Positions 24,659 to 32,230 of a stretch of DNA of 42,747 bases are shown one piece after another. Within the stretch, counting starts at the first letter, position 1; every line of letters starts with the position of its first letter. Origin of the DNA: Candidatus Gastranaerophilales bacterium (GTDB lineage: Bacteria; Cyanobacteriota; Vampirovibrionia; Gastranaerophilales; Gastranaerophilaceae); assembly GCA_905236775.1 (NCBI GenBank), contig CAJOOM010000064.1:1-42747 (forward strand), written 5' to 3'. Both the position numbers and the translations under genes were made by a program. Below the pieces are notes generated by a model, which saw only the letters and a list, made by a program, of their open reading frames with translations, was not told the DNA's origin and ran no database searches.

Positions 24659-25318
24659 ATGGTTACAAATTTTGATTTTTTAAAGAGAAATGATAAAGCT
24701 TTGTATGATATAATAAACGATGCCGAAAAACTCTATAGAGGAGAATTCTTTGAGCAATGTATGACTCAAACCCGCAGATTTGGTGAGGTTGTATGTAAGA
24801 AAGTGCTTGGCTCAAGAAGAACAACGGAAGTTACGTTTGACGCAATGCTAGCAACATTAAAAGACTGCACATTGGGAAGTTCTGAAGAAGCAAAAGAGTT
24901 TGTGGATGACTTATATTTTCTAAAAAAGCACGGTAATGATGCAACTCATTCTGTTACAGTAAAACAAGATGGTATGGAAGCTTTGGAATGTTTGCAGCGC
25001 GCATTTGAGATAGCGCTTAATTTTTGTGTATATTCTTGTAATGAAGACAGAAGAATTTTAAAGTTGAGATATGATACGGAATTGCTTGTAACAGGTAAAA
25101 AACCTAGAAAAACACTTTCAGAAAAATATACAGAAGAAGCGGAAAAACTTAATAAGAAAAATAGTTCCAAAAAAGAGTCAAAAACAACCAGACCAAAGTC
25201 GCAATACTGTTCAGTAAAATCTCAGCCGCAAAGCAAGAAGAAACCTTATTTTTGGTATTTTGTAGGAATCTCCGGAATTGTTTCCGTATTAATACTATTA
25301 ATACTTGCGATTCTTTAA
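24659..25318 (+). CDS. DUF4145-like protein with C-terminal membrane anchor
   Basis: 219 residues. The N-terminus (NFDFLKRNDKALYDIINDAEKLYRG, then a Gln/Arg-Arg-Phe-Gly-Glu helix QTRRFGEVVCKKVLG and FLKKHGNDATHS) resembles the DUF4145 domain, an all-helical module also found at the N-terminus of type I restriction HsdR subunits. Residues about 150-195 are a Lys/Ser-rich linker, and 197-218 are a single hydrophobic segment ending the protein, typical of a tail anchor. No nuclease motifs are present, so this is not a restriction enzyme. Initiation lacks a good Shine-Dalgarno and is probably coupled to the TPR gene. Function unknown; possibly a scaffold for its neighbour. Confidence 0.6.
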   Translation: MVTNFDFLKRNDKALYDIINDAEKLYRGEFFEQCMTQTRRFGEVVCKKVLGSRRTTEVTFDAMLATLKDCTLGSSEEAKEFVDDLYFLKKHGNDATHSVTVKQDGMEALECLQRAFEIALNFCVYSCNEDRRILKLRYDTELLVTGKKPRKTLSEKYTEEAEKLNKKNSSKKESKTTRPKSQYCSVKSQPQSKKKPYFWYFVGISGIVSVLILLILAIL

Positions 25319-25369
25319 ATCTTGGCTTTCAAAAGAAAATTTTTCAGCATTTATTTTAAATTTGTTGAT

Positions 25370-26713
25370 TTAACTCTTTTCCATTTTTTCAAGTTCTTTA
25401 CCAAGGACAGTTATTGTTCCTGCTCCTAAACCTATTACGACATTTCCATCGTGAAGTGTAGGTAACAATTTTCGTGCAACATCTCCAATACTTCCCGAGT
25501 AGTATTCAGAACCATCAAGTTCTTCAGCGAACAGTTCTGCGTTAATTCCCTCAATAGGGTCTTCAGATGCTGCATAAACATCAGTAACTATAACTCTGCC
25601 GGCTTCATCGAATGCGGTTTTGAATTCATTCCATAATCCCTTTAATCTGGTGTATCTATGAGGTTGAAATACTGCAACAATGTTTTCTTTACCAAACTTA
25701 GTTGCAGCTGCATCAAGTGTAGCCTTAATCTCAGTTGGATGATGAGCATAGTCGTCATAAACTTCTACACCATCTATCTCACAAACTTTCTGGAATCTTC
25801 TTCCCATACCGGTAAAGCCATAGAAAGAATCTTTAACTTTATTTATGTCAATTCCGGCTTCACATAAAGCTGATACAACTGCAAGAGTGTTGTATACGTT
25901 GTGAATTCCTGAGAGTTGAATTTTTATATTAGTTAAAACCTGACCGTTATGATAAATATCAAAATTTGTAGATTCTTTTGTATAAACAATATTTTTTGCT
26001 ACATAATCAGCATTATTAAGTCCAAAAGTAACAAAATTCCCATTTAAGAGTTTTGCTCCGCTATTGTCATTATTGATAATAATTTTCTTTGACTTTTCAA
26101 TTTCTGTTTCAAAAGTTTTAACTAAATCACTCATTCCGTTGGTGTAGTAATCAAGATGGTCTTCTTCAAGGTTATTAATTACGAGAATGTCAGGAGAATA
26201 TTTAACAATAGTTCCATCGCTTTCATCAAGTTCCGCAATAAAATAATTACCATCTTTATGTTGAGCATTTATTCCTAAATCCGGCACAATACCGCCAACG
26301 ACAAACGCAGGTTCAAATCCGGATTTATCTAATACATATGAACAGAGTCCGCTTGTTGTAGTTTTTCCGTGAGTTCCTGAAAAGCCAATAAAGCATTTAC
26401 CTTTTTGTTGTGCTTGCTCTGAGATTTCTCTTAAAAGTCCTGAACGATGATATATTTTTAATCCCATAGCAATAGCTTTTAACACTTCCGGATTATCTTT
26501 TCTAATAGCAGAACTTACAATAACAGTTGCATCATCAGGTACATTTTCAGAACTATGTCCGATTTTAATGGAGGCACCTAATTTTCTTAAGTTTTCAACA
26601 TATTTTGTATCAGCCATGTCCGAACCGCTGACTTCATGTCCTTCTTCAAGAAGATACTTTGCAAGTCCGCTCATTCCAACTCCGCCTATTGCTATAAAAT
26701 GATATTTTGCCAT
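25370..26713 (-). CDS. murC: UDP-N-acetylmuramate--L-alanine ligase
   Basis: 447 residues from the ATG at 26713, with GGAG 11 nt upstream. A TTG at 26728 is a possible but less likely upstream start. It adds L-Ala to UDP-MurNAc, the first peptide-stem ligation. The N-terminal Rossmann motif is AIGGVGMSGLA (8-18), ATP loop GTHGKTTT (113-120), central NNLEEDHLDYY, and C-terminal DDYAHHPTEI. Normal length and intact motifs. No murB, ftsQ or other mra genes flank it, so it is outside the usual division cluster. A sigma-70 -10 (TATAAT) lies about 40 nt upstream. A hairpin and sigma-28 site lie further upstream. Confidence 0.96.
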   Translation of the reverse strand: MAKYHFIAIGGVGMSGLAKYLLEEGHEVSGSDMADTKYVENLRKLGASIKIGHSSENVPDDATVIVSSAIRKDNPEVLKAIAMGLKIYHRSGLLREISEQAQQKGKCFIGFSGTHGKTTTSGLCSYVLDKSGFEPAFVVGGIVPDLGINAQHKDGNYFIAELDESDGTIVKYSPDILVINNLEEDHLDYYTNGMSDLVKTFETEIEKSKKIIINNDNSGAKLLNGNFVTFGLNNADYVAKNIVYTKESTNFDIYHNGQVLTNIKIQLSGIHNVYNTLAVVSALCEAGIDINKVKDSFYGFTGMGRRFQKVCEIDGVEVYDDYAHHPTEIKATLDAAATKFGKENIVAVFQPHRYTRLKGLWNEFKTAFDEAGRVIVTDVYAASEDPIEGINAELFAEELDGSEYYSGSIGDVARKLLPTLHDGNVVIGLGAGTITVLGKELEKMEKS

Positions 26714-26776
26714 ATGCTTTTTCTCCAAAGTCTGTCTTTATATAATTATAGTACAAAATTAGTATTCTGGCATGTA

Positions 26777-26815
26777 AAATAGAATTCATTTCAAGCTTTT
26801 GAAAGAATTCTATTT
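26777..26815 (-). ncRNA. Long hairpin following a sigma-28 promoter upstream of murC
   Basis: Perfect 11-bp arms AAATAGAATTC (26777-26787) and GAATTCTATTT (26805-26815) enclose a second 5-bp stem TTCAA/TTGAA. On the minus strand it is followed by TTTTAC. With the sigma-28 site at 26844-26870, this would define an RNA of about 60 nt ending before the murC promoter, or a leader hairpin. The AU-rich stem makes termination uncertain. Confidence 0.4.
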
Positions 26816-26843
26816 GTATAATTATTTCAATTATTTAATTTAT

Positions 26844-26870
26844 ATATCGGCATAAATTTAGAAAACTTTA
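26844..26870 (-). promoter_or_regulatory. Sigma-28 promoter upstream of murC
   Basis: Minus strand TAAAGTTT, exactly 11 nt, GCCGATAT: fifteen of sixteen consensus positions. The predicted start is about 125 nt upstream of the murC ATG, with the long hairpin in between. Confidence 0.65.
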
Positions 26871-26921
26871 GCGATTTTAATGTAATTGTTACAAAAATTT
26901 ACAAATCAATAATTGTGCGAA

Positions 26922-26954
26922 ATAGCAGGTACATAGCAGGTACATAGCAGGTAT
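26922..26954. repeat. 11-bp tandem repeat between murC and smc
   Basis: Three head-to-tail copies of ATAGCAGGTAC, the last ending T. It lies in the 429-bp gene-free stretch 26714-27142. Besides this array, the sigma-28 site and the hairpin near murC, this stretch has a short inverted repeat ATATTGAG-TCTG-CTCAATAT near 27013, possibly the smc terminator. Confidence 0.85.
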
Positions 26955-27142
26955 CTGTCTAAAAATAGTTTAAGAAAAGTCTATCAATTTATTGACATAT
27001 TAGACTAAATATTGAGTCTGCTCAATATGATAGTTTAGGAATAACTTCGGGCTAGTTTTGAAAGTTTAAAGTAAAATGAGCATAAGCAATGTCACTTCTA
27101 TAAAACCATTTCTGCTTACTGCTAAAATCCGCCATTGACGAA

Positions 27143-30100
27143 TTAATCACGCAATTTTACACCGGTTACTTTAGAAATACCTTTTTCTTTCTGTGTAACA
27201 CCAATTGTTCTGTTAGCTGATTCTATCATAGGTTTTCTGTGGCTTACAACAATAAATTGCGTTGTTTCTGATTGGGATTGCACTATGTGAGCAAGTTTTT
27301 CAACATTAATACCGTCTAAGCTAGCATCTACTTCATCAAAAGCATAGAAAGGTGCAGGCATATACTTTTGAATTGCAAAAACAAATGCTAATGCCGTAAG
27401 TGCTTTCTCTCCGCCGGACATGCCTGCAAGACGCTGTTTTTTCTTATCTCTTGGCTGAGCTTCTATATCCAAACCGCCCTCAAAAGGTTTTTCTTCATTT
27501 TCCAGAACAAGTGTTCCTTCGCCGTCTGACAGTTTATGGAAAATTTCTTTAAAATTATCATTAAGCGCATAATAAGTCTTTAGGAAAGTTTCCTTTTTTA
27601 AATCTTCATATCCTTTCATACGTTCAAGAATTTGTTCTCTTTCTCTTGATAGGGTATCAATTTGATTATGCAATTCTTCTTGACGTTTAGAAACATTTTC
27701 ATAGTCTTCCAGTGCTTTCATGTTAACAGCACCTAATTCATCCATACGTTTTTGCAGCCTTTGAATCCTGTTAGTAATTTCATCTATAGACATTTCAACA
27801 GGAGTTAGTGTATTTACATCAATCCCGGCATCAGCAAGTGTATTTTTTGTTTCTTCCAATTGGGGTTCAAGTTCTCGTCTGCGCGACTTAAATGATTCTA
27901 TTTGTTCTGCAATCTTTTCAATTTCAGAGGCTTGAAGATTTTTCTTCGTCTCTAATTCAACTAAATCATTATTAATCTCGTCTCGTTGTTTTAGCAATTC
28001 TCCAAGTTTGTCAGTAATTTCTTTTATTTGAACTTCTAATTCATCAAGTTGAGCTTTAAGAGTTTTTATATCTTCTCCGAATTTTGCCTTATCTAAATTA
28101 AGTTCTCTATTGTTTTCTAACGCATGAGAAATCGTTTCATTGTGAGTTTTTATAGTTGTTTTAAAGAATTCTATCATCTGATGCAGACCATCTATTTCAT
28201 TAATTGCATCGGCTTTATTTTTCTCATAACGTTTTATTTCTGCCTCAACTCCTGCTGTTTTTTCCTTAAGTTCTTTCAAATCCGTGTCATTCATGAGCTT
28301 TTCAATCTCTTCAATTCCAGCTTGAACTTCACTCATTTTTTCCGATAATATAATGTGTTCTTCTTCTAATTTATCTAACTCTTTTTCCAGTTTACTGATT
28401 TCAGGTTCCGTTGTTTTGATAAAATCCTGTTTTTCGTTGATATTATTTTGGGTATTTGAAAAGTTAGTTTCCAAACCGGTTAATTCAAGTTTTGACTTAT
28501 TATACTCATTTGTAGAAACAGAAAACTTACTTCTTATATCTTCAAGCTTGCTCTCCAGTTCATTTCGTTTAAAAATCAAGCTTGAACGTTTATTTTCAAG
28601 TTCTTTAAGTTTATTTCTATATACTTCAATCTCAGAATCAGAGTTTTGAGCAAATTTTAAACCATTCTTTTTATTAATAGAACCGCCTGTTATCGAGCCT
28701 GATTTTTCAAATAAATCTCCGGATAATGTTACCATGCGGTATTTCCCGATAAGTTTGCTTGCTACTTCTCTATCCTCCACAACAAGAGTATCTCCTACCG
28801 CATAATAAAATGCGTTAAGATATTCATCATCAAAATCTATTAAATTTATAGCAAAGTCTATTACACCTTTATCTTTGGGTAAATTCAAACTCTTTGGACA
28901 TCTTACTATTTTGTTAAGCGGAATAAACGTTGCTCTACCTGTTCCAGCAGATTTAAGAAGTTCTATACAAGTTGATGCTACATACTCATCATCAACTACT
29001 ATATTTGCCATTCTTCCACCGACAGCAATCTCTAATGCCGTTGAATATTCTTTATCAACTTGTCCCAATCTCATTAAAGGCGCATGTACACCTTTAATAT
29101 TCGCATTCATAACTGTATCAACAGTGCTTCCAAGATTTGCTGCTTCGTTTGCTCGCTTAGTAGCTTCTAATTCATAAACTTTCTTACTCGTTGATTGAAT
29201 GTCATAATCAAAATCCGAAATTTCATTTTTAGTTTTATCCAATTCATTCATTGTATTTTTTAGGATAATTTTGAAATCTTCAAGTTCTTTTGACAAAGTT
29301 TCTATCATTAATTCTTTTGCAGATTTTGTTTCAGTATAATTGTTTTTAAACTCTTCAAGCTCATTTAGTTTTAATTTTGCATCCTCTATTGCTTTTTTCT
29401 TAGTAGAGAGTTCCGCTTCCATAGGAGCTTGTTTCTGGATAAGTTTTGTCTCTTTATCTTGATATTCTTCGAGTTCTTTCCTTAAAGTATTTCTTTTTTC
29501 TAAATGTTTATCAGCAGTTTCGCTTAAACCGGACATGTCTTCAAGAATCTTATGTAAAACTGCTTTTTGGTCTTCTATATTTTTTTCAATTCCTTCGATT
29601 TCATTATTCTTAGATTGAATCTTAAGCTCGCTATCCTTAATCTTTCCCTCTTGAACCTCAATTCCGTTTTTGGTATTCTCAATGGTTTTAAGATTTGTTT
29701 GAATCTGTTTGTCTGCATAGTCTATAGAAGCATTTTTTCTTTCTATTGAACCTTTTATTTCCTCGGCTTTTTGCTTTAGTTCAAGCTGATGCCCCTCGCC
29801 TTTTTCTTTTATAGTAGAAGAAATTTCTTCGTATTTTTCTTTTATTAACTTTAGTCTTTCTTCTAAATCTTTTGACTTAACCTCTTCTTCTTTCTTTTTT
29901 TTAGTAAATTCTAAAATATTTTCGTGAGCTTTTTCAAGACTTCTTTTTATATCAAAGAACTTTACAGTATTAATTTGGCTTTCTAGCCCTGTTTTTTCAT
30001 CTTTTAATTTTTGGTATTTTAAAGCAACTTCTCTTTCTTCTTTTAATTGCTCAAGTCTAGCATTAACTTCATTTAAAATAAGAGTTGAATTTGTAACTCG

Positions 30101-30637
30101 TTTTTCTACTGTTTCAAGCTCTCCTGTTGCTTGTTCTATTCTTCTGTCAAAATCAGCAACACCTGCTATTTCATCAATAATTTTACGACGTTCACCGGAT
30201 GTGCAATTCGTAATGCTCATAACGTCACCCTGCATCATAACGTTATAACTGTTTGGAGTTATGTTATATTTTTCAAGTTTTGCCAAAATATCAGAGTGTG
30301 TAACTATCTTGTCATCCATATAATAGATACTTACAAAGCCTTGAGAAGATTTTCTTATTCTTCTTGCGACAGAAAAGTCTCCGTCTTCTGTGTCTCCGAA
30401 TGTTACTTTAACGAAAGCTTCGTTTCGTTTGTTGTAAGTTGATATTAAATGAAAGAGTTTTTCTGCACGCAAAGTTCTGCTGGTTGACAGTCCCAGAGCA
30501 AAAAGAATACTGTCTATAATATTACTTTTTCCTGAACCGTTTGGACCTGATATAGTAGTAAAACCTTTTAACAAAGGTATTTCAACTTTATTAGCAAATG
30601 ATTTAAAGTTGTCAACTTCCAGCTGTTTTATGTACAT
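27143..30637 (-). CDS. smc: Chromosome segregation protein SMC
   Basis: 1,164 residues, full-length bacterial SMC. Walker A GPNGSGKSNIIDSILFALG lies at about 32-50. Long coiled coils run about 165-490 and 690-1000. The hinge (about 505-690) contains GVHAPLMRLGQVDKEYSTALE and GSITGGS. The ABC signature LAGMSGGEKALTALAF and Walker B FYAFDEVDASLD lie in the last 110 residues. SMC dimers with ScpA and ScpB compact and segregate the nucleoid. ScpA/B are not in the window. A TATAAT-like element lies upstream with no clear -35. Monocistronic between murC and flagellin. Confidence 0.97.
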   Translation of the reverse strand: MYIKQLEVDNFKSFANKVEIPLLKGFTTISGPNGSGKSNIIDSILFALGLSTSRTLRAEKLFHLISTYNKRNEAFVKVTFGDTEDGDFSVARRIRKSSQGFVSIYYMDDKIVTHSDILAKLEKYNITPNSYNVMMQGDVMSITNCTSGERRKIIDEIAGVADFDRRIEQATGELETVEKRVTNSTLILNEVNARLEQLKEEREVALKYQKLKDEKTGLESQINTVKFFDIKRSLEKAHENILEFTKKKKEEEVKSKDLEERLKLIKEKYEEISSTIKEKGEGHQLELKQKAEEIKGSIERKNASIDYADKQIQTNLKTIENTKNGIEVQEGKIKDSELKIQSKNNEIEGIEKNIEDQKAVLHKILEDMSGLSETADKHLEKRNTLRKELEEYQDKETKLIQKQAPMEAELSTKKKAIEDAKLKLNELEEFKNNYTETKSAKELMIETLSKELEDFKIILKNTMNELDKTKNEISDFDYDIQSTSKKVYELEATKRANEAANLGSTVDTVMNANIKGVHAPLMRLGQVDKEYSTALEIAVGGRMANIVVDDEYVASTCIELLKSAGTGRATFIPLNKIVRCPKSLNLPKDKGVIDFAINLIDFDDEYLNAFYYAVGDTLVVEDREVASKLIGKYRMVTLSGDLFEKSGSITGGSINKKNGLKFAQNSDSEIEVYRNKLKELENKRSSLIFKRNELESKLEDIRSKFSVSTNEYNKSKLELTGLETNFSNTQNNINEKQDFIKTTEPEISKLEKELDKLEEEHIILSEKMSEVQAGIEEIEKLMNDTDLKELKEKTAGVEAEIKRYEKNKADAINEIDGLHQMIEFFKTTIKTHNETISHALENNRELNLDKAKFGEDIKTLKAQLDELEVQIKEITDKLGELLKQRDEINNDLVELETKKNLQASEIEKIAEQIESFKSRRRELEPQLEETKNTLADAGIDVNTLTPVEMSIDEITNRIQRLQKRMDELGAVNMKALEDYENVSKRQEELHNQIDTLSREREQILERMKGYEDLKKETFLKTYYALNDNFKEIFHKLSDGEGTLVLENEEKPFEGGLDIEAQPRDKKKQRLAGMSGGEKALTALAFVFAIQKYMPAPFYAFDEVDASLDGINVEKLAHIVQSQSETTQFIVVSHRKPMIESANRTIGVTQKEKGISKVTGVKLRD

Positions 30638-30788
30638 ATCTATCCTAAAACTTACGTCTATTCTCTTCCCACAAGTATACTTTATTATAATTAAACCTTA
30701 ATAATATCTTTATGTCAATTTTGTAAAAATTAATCTCATAAATTTTATTTAATAAAAAAGATTAAATTTCGTGCTTAAAAAAGGCAAA

Positions 30789-30813
30789 CTCCTGCACTAT
30801 AAAGTAGCAGGAG
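30789..30813 (-). terminator. Terminator of the flagellin gene
   Basis: CTCCTGC and GCAGGAG arms with an 11-nt loop, followed on the minus strand by TTTGCCTTTTTT. It lies 50 nt after the flagellin stop. The remainder of 30638-30862 shows nothing else. Confidence 0.8.
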
Positions 30814-30862
30814 CTATTGAAAGGACCTTTTATTATATATTTATATAGTTTGGATTTTGTTA

Positions 30863-31987
30863 TTAAATCAAGTTTAATGCTATTGACGGCATTTGGTTAG
30901 CTGTGGATAGAAGTGTTGCAGCAGATTGTTGTAAGATTTGGTACTTAATATAATCTGATGATGATTTTGCTACGTCTTCATCCTTGATTGTTGAATTTGC
31001 TTCTGTTAAGTTAGATCTTTGTACATCTGTTGCATCAATTGCTGATTGCAATCTGTTCATGTATGCACCAATTTTTGTACATCTTAGTGATATATTATCA
31101 ATTGCCTTATCGATTTGGTCAATAAAATCACGTGCAGATGAATCGTTTCTATAAATAGCATTACACATATTAGTAATAGAAATTGTCTTTCCGTCTTGTG
31201 TCTTAACAATTGTAGCATCTCCGTCTGCCGGTGTAATTACACCATTTTCTGCAAGTGCTGCGGCTAGAGCAGTTTTATATGACCCCGGTAAGTAGTAATT
31301 TGGATCATTAATATCTTCATACATAGGAGAACCATCAGAATTCAATCGTCTTGCTCTGTATGGATATGTTGTATCAGTAGTGCTTGATGTTAAATCAATA
31401 TATCCTGGTCTGTTAGGAACACTAGTATCATTCATACTTCTAAAACCAAAGATTACTGTGGATTTAGCACTGTCAAACAAGAATGCATCCATTTTGATTA
31501 CGCATCTTTTGTTTGAATACAAACCTACTTGCAAGTTAATATCACTTTGTCTGGAACCATCAAGTAAATATGTGTCATTAAAATCTGTTATTTGGCACAA
31601 ACGGTTAATTTCGTCCATTCTTTGTGTTACTTCAAGATTTAATGCATTCAGAGAAGCTGAGCCATAAGTTCCGTTTGCTGCTTGCATGGTCAAATCTCTG
31701 ATTCTTTGTAAATAATCACCGATGATGTCTAAAACTCCTTCTTGGGTTGTTAACATGTCTAAACCCATTTGAGAGTTCTTTTCAATAATGTCATAACCGC
31801 TGATTTTTGCTTCCATACCTGCTGATACTGCATAACCTGCGGCATCATCTTTTGCTGAATTAATACGAAAGCCTGTTGATAATCTTTCCATTGCTTGATT
31901 CATACCTCTGGTTGCTTGAGTGAGGTACTTTTGACAGGTCAATGACGAAAGATTCGTGTTGATTGTAATTGCTGCTGTCGATGTCAT
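30863..31987 (-). CDS. Flagellin
   Basis: 374 residues. The N-terminal D0/D1 motif reads INTNLSSLTCQKYLTQATRG, then MERLSTGFRINSAKDDAAGYAVS, the flagellin signature recognised by FliS/FliC-type export. The C-terminal D1/D0 reads GAYMNRLQSAIDATDVQRSN and KYQILQQSAATLLSTANQMP. The variable central part (about 165-280) is Thr/Asp/Tyr-rich. Five cysteines are present (SLTCQ, RLCQI, KRCVI, NMCNA, LRCTK), unusual for flagellin, whose family generally avoids Cys. AAAGGAAA lies 6 nt before ATG. It has its own sigma-28 promoter and terminator, so it is a monocistronic late flagellar gene. No fliS or flaG adjacent. Confidence 0.95.
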   Translation of the reverse strand: MTSTAAITINTNLSSLTCQKYLTQATRGMNQAMERLSTGFRINSAKDDAAGYAVSAGMEAKISGYDIIEKNSQMGLDMLTTQEGVLDIIGDYLQRIRDLTMQAANGTYGSASLNALNLEVTQRMDEINRLCQITDFNDTYLLDGSRQSDINLQVGLYSNKRCVIKMDAFLFDSAKSTVIFGFRSMNDTSVPNRPGYIDLTSSTTDTTYPYRARRLNSDGSPMYEDINDPNYYLPGSYKTALAAALAENGVITPADGDATIVKTQDGKTISITNMCNAIYRNDSSARDFIDQIDKAIDNISLRCTKIGAYMNRLQSAIDATDVQRSNLTEANSTIKDEDVAKSSSDYIKYQILQQSAATLLSTANQMPSIALNLI

Positions 31988-32033
31988 AATAAATTTCCTT
32001 TCAATAAAATTTCTATTTCGCCTTTCAGTTATG

Positions 32034-32060
32034 TTATCGACAAAAAGTTGTAAAACTTTA
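32034..32060 (-). promoter_or_regulatory. Sigma-28 promoter of the flagellin gene
   Basis: Minus strand TAAAGTTT, exactly 11 nt, GTCGATAA: fifteen of sixteen positions of the FliA consensus. Predicted leader about 40 nt. Confidence 0.85.
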
Positions 32061-32067
32061 CAACTTT
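32044..32067. promoter_or_regulatory. Palindromic operator-like site overlapping the flagellin -35
   Basis: Perfect inverted repeat with 11-bp arms AAAGTTGTAAA and TTTACAACTTT and a 2-bp centre. It covers the -35 octamer and most of the spacer of the sigma-28 promoter. The size and symmetry fit a dimeric repressor site. No such palindrome overlaps the other three sigma-28 sites. Confidence 0.5.
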
Positions 32068-32169
32068 AGTTAGAGAATCCTCCAAATGGATGAGAAAAAT
32101 TGAATTGCCGTATAAACGCAGATACCATTATAACCATTGTTACTATTGATTTTTGTTCACTATTTTTAT

Positions 32170-32205
32170 AAAAAACGAGAGCAATTAACATTACTCTCGT
32201 TTTTT
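32170..32205 (-). terminator. Terminator of the membrane pyrophosphatase gene
   Basis: 12-bp arms AAAAAACGAGAG and CTCTCGTTTTTT with a 12-nt loop. T-runs occur on both strands, so it can act bidirectionally. It lies 25 nt after the pyrophosphatase stop. Confidence 0.85.
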
Positions 32206-32230
32206 AAGTTTTTTCGTTTTTTCCTTGTTA

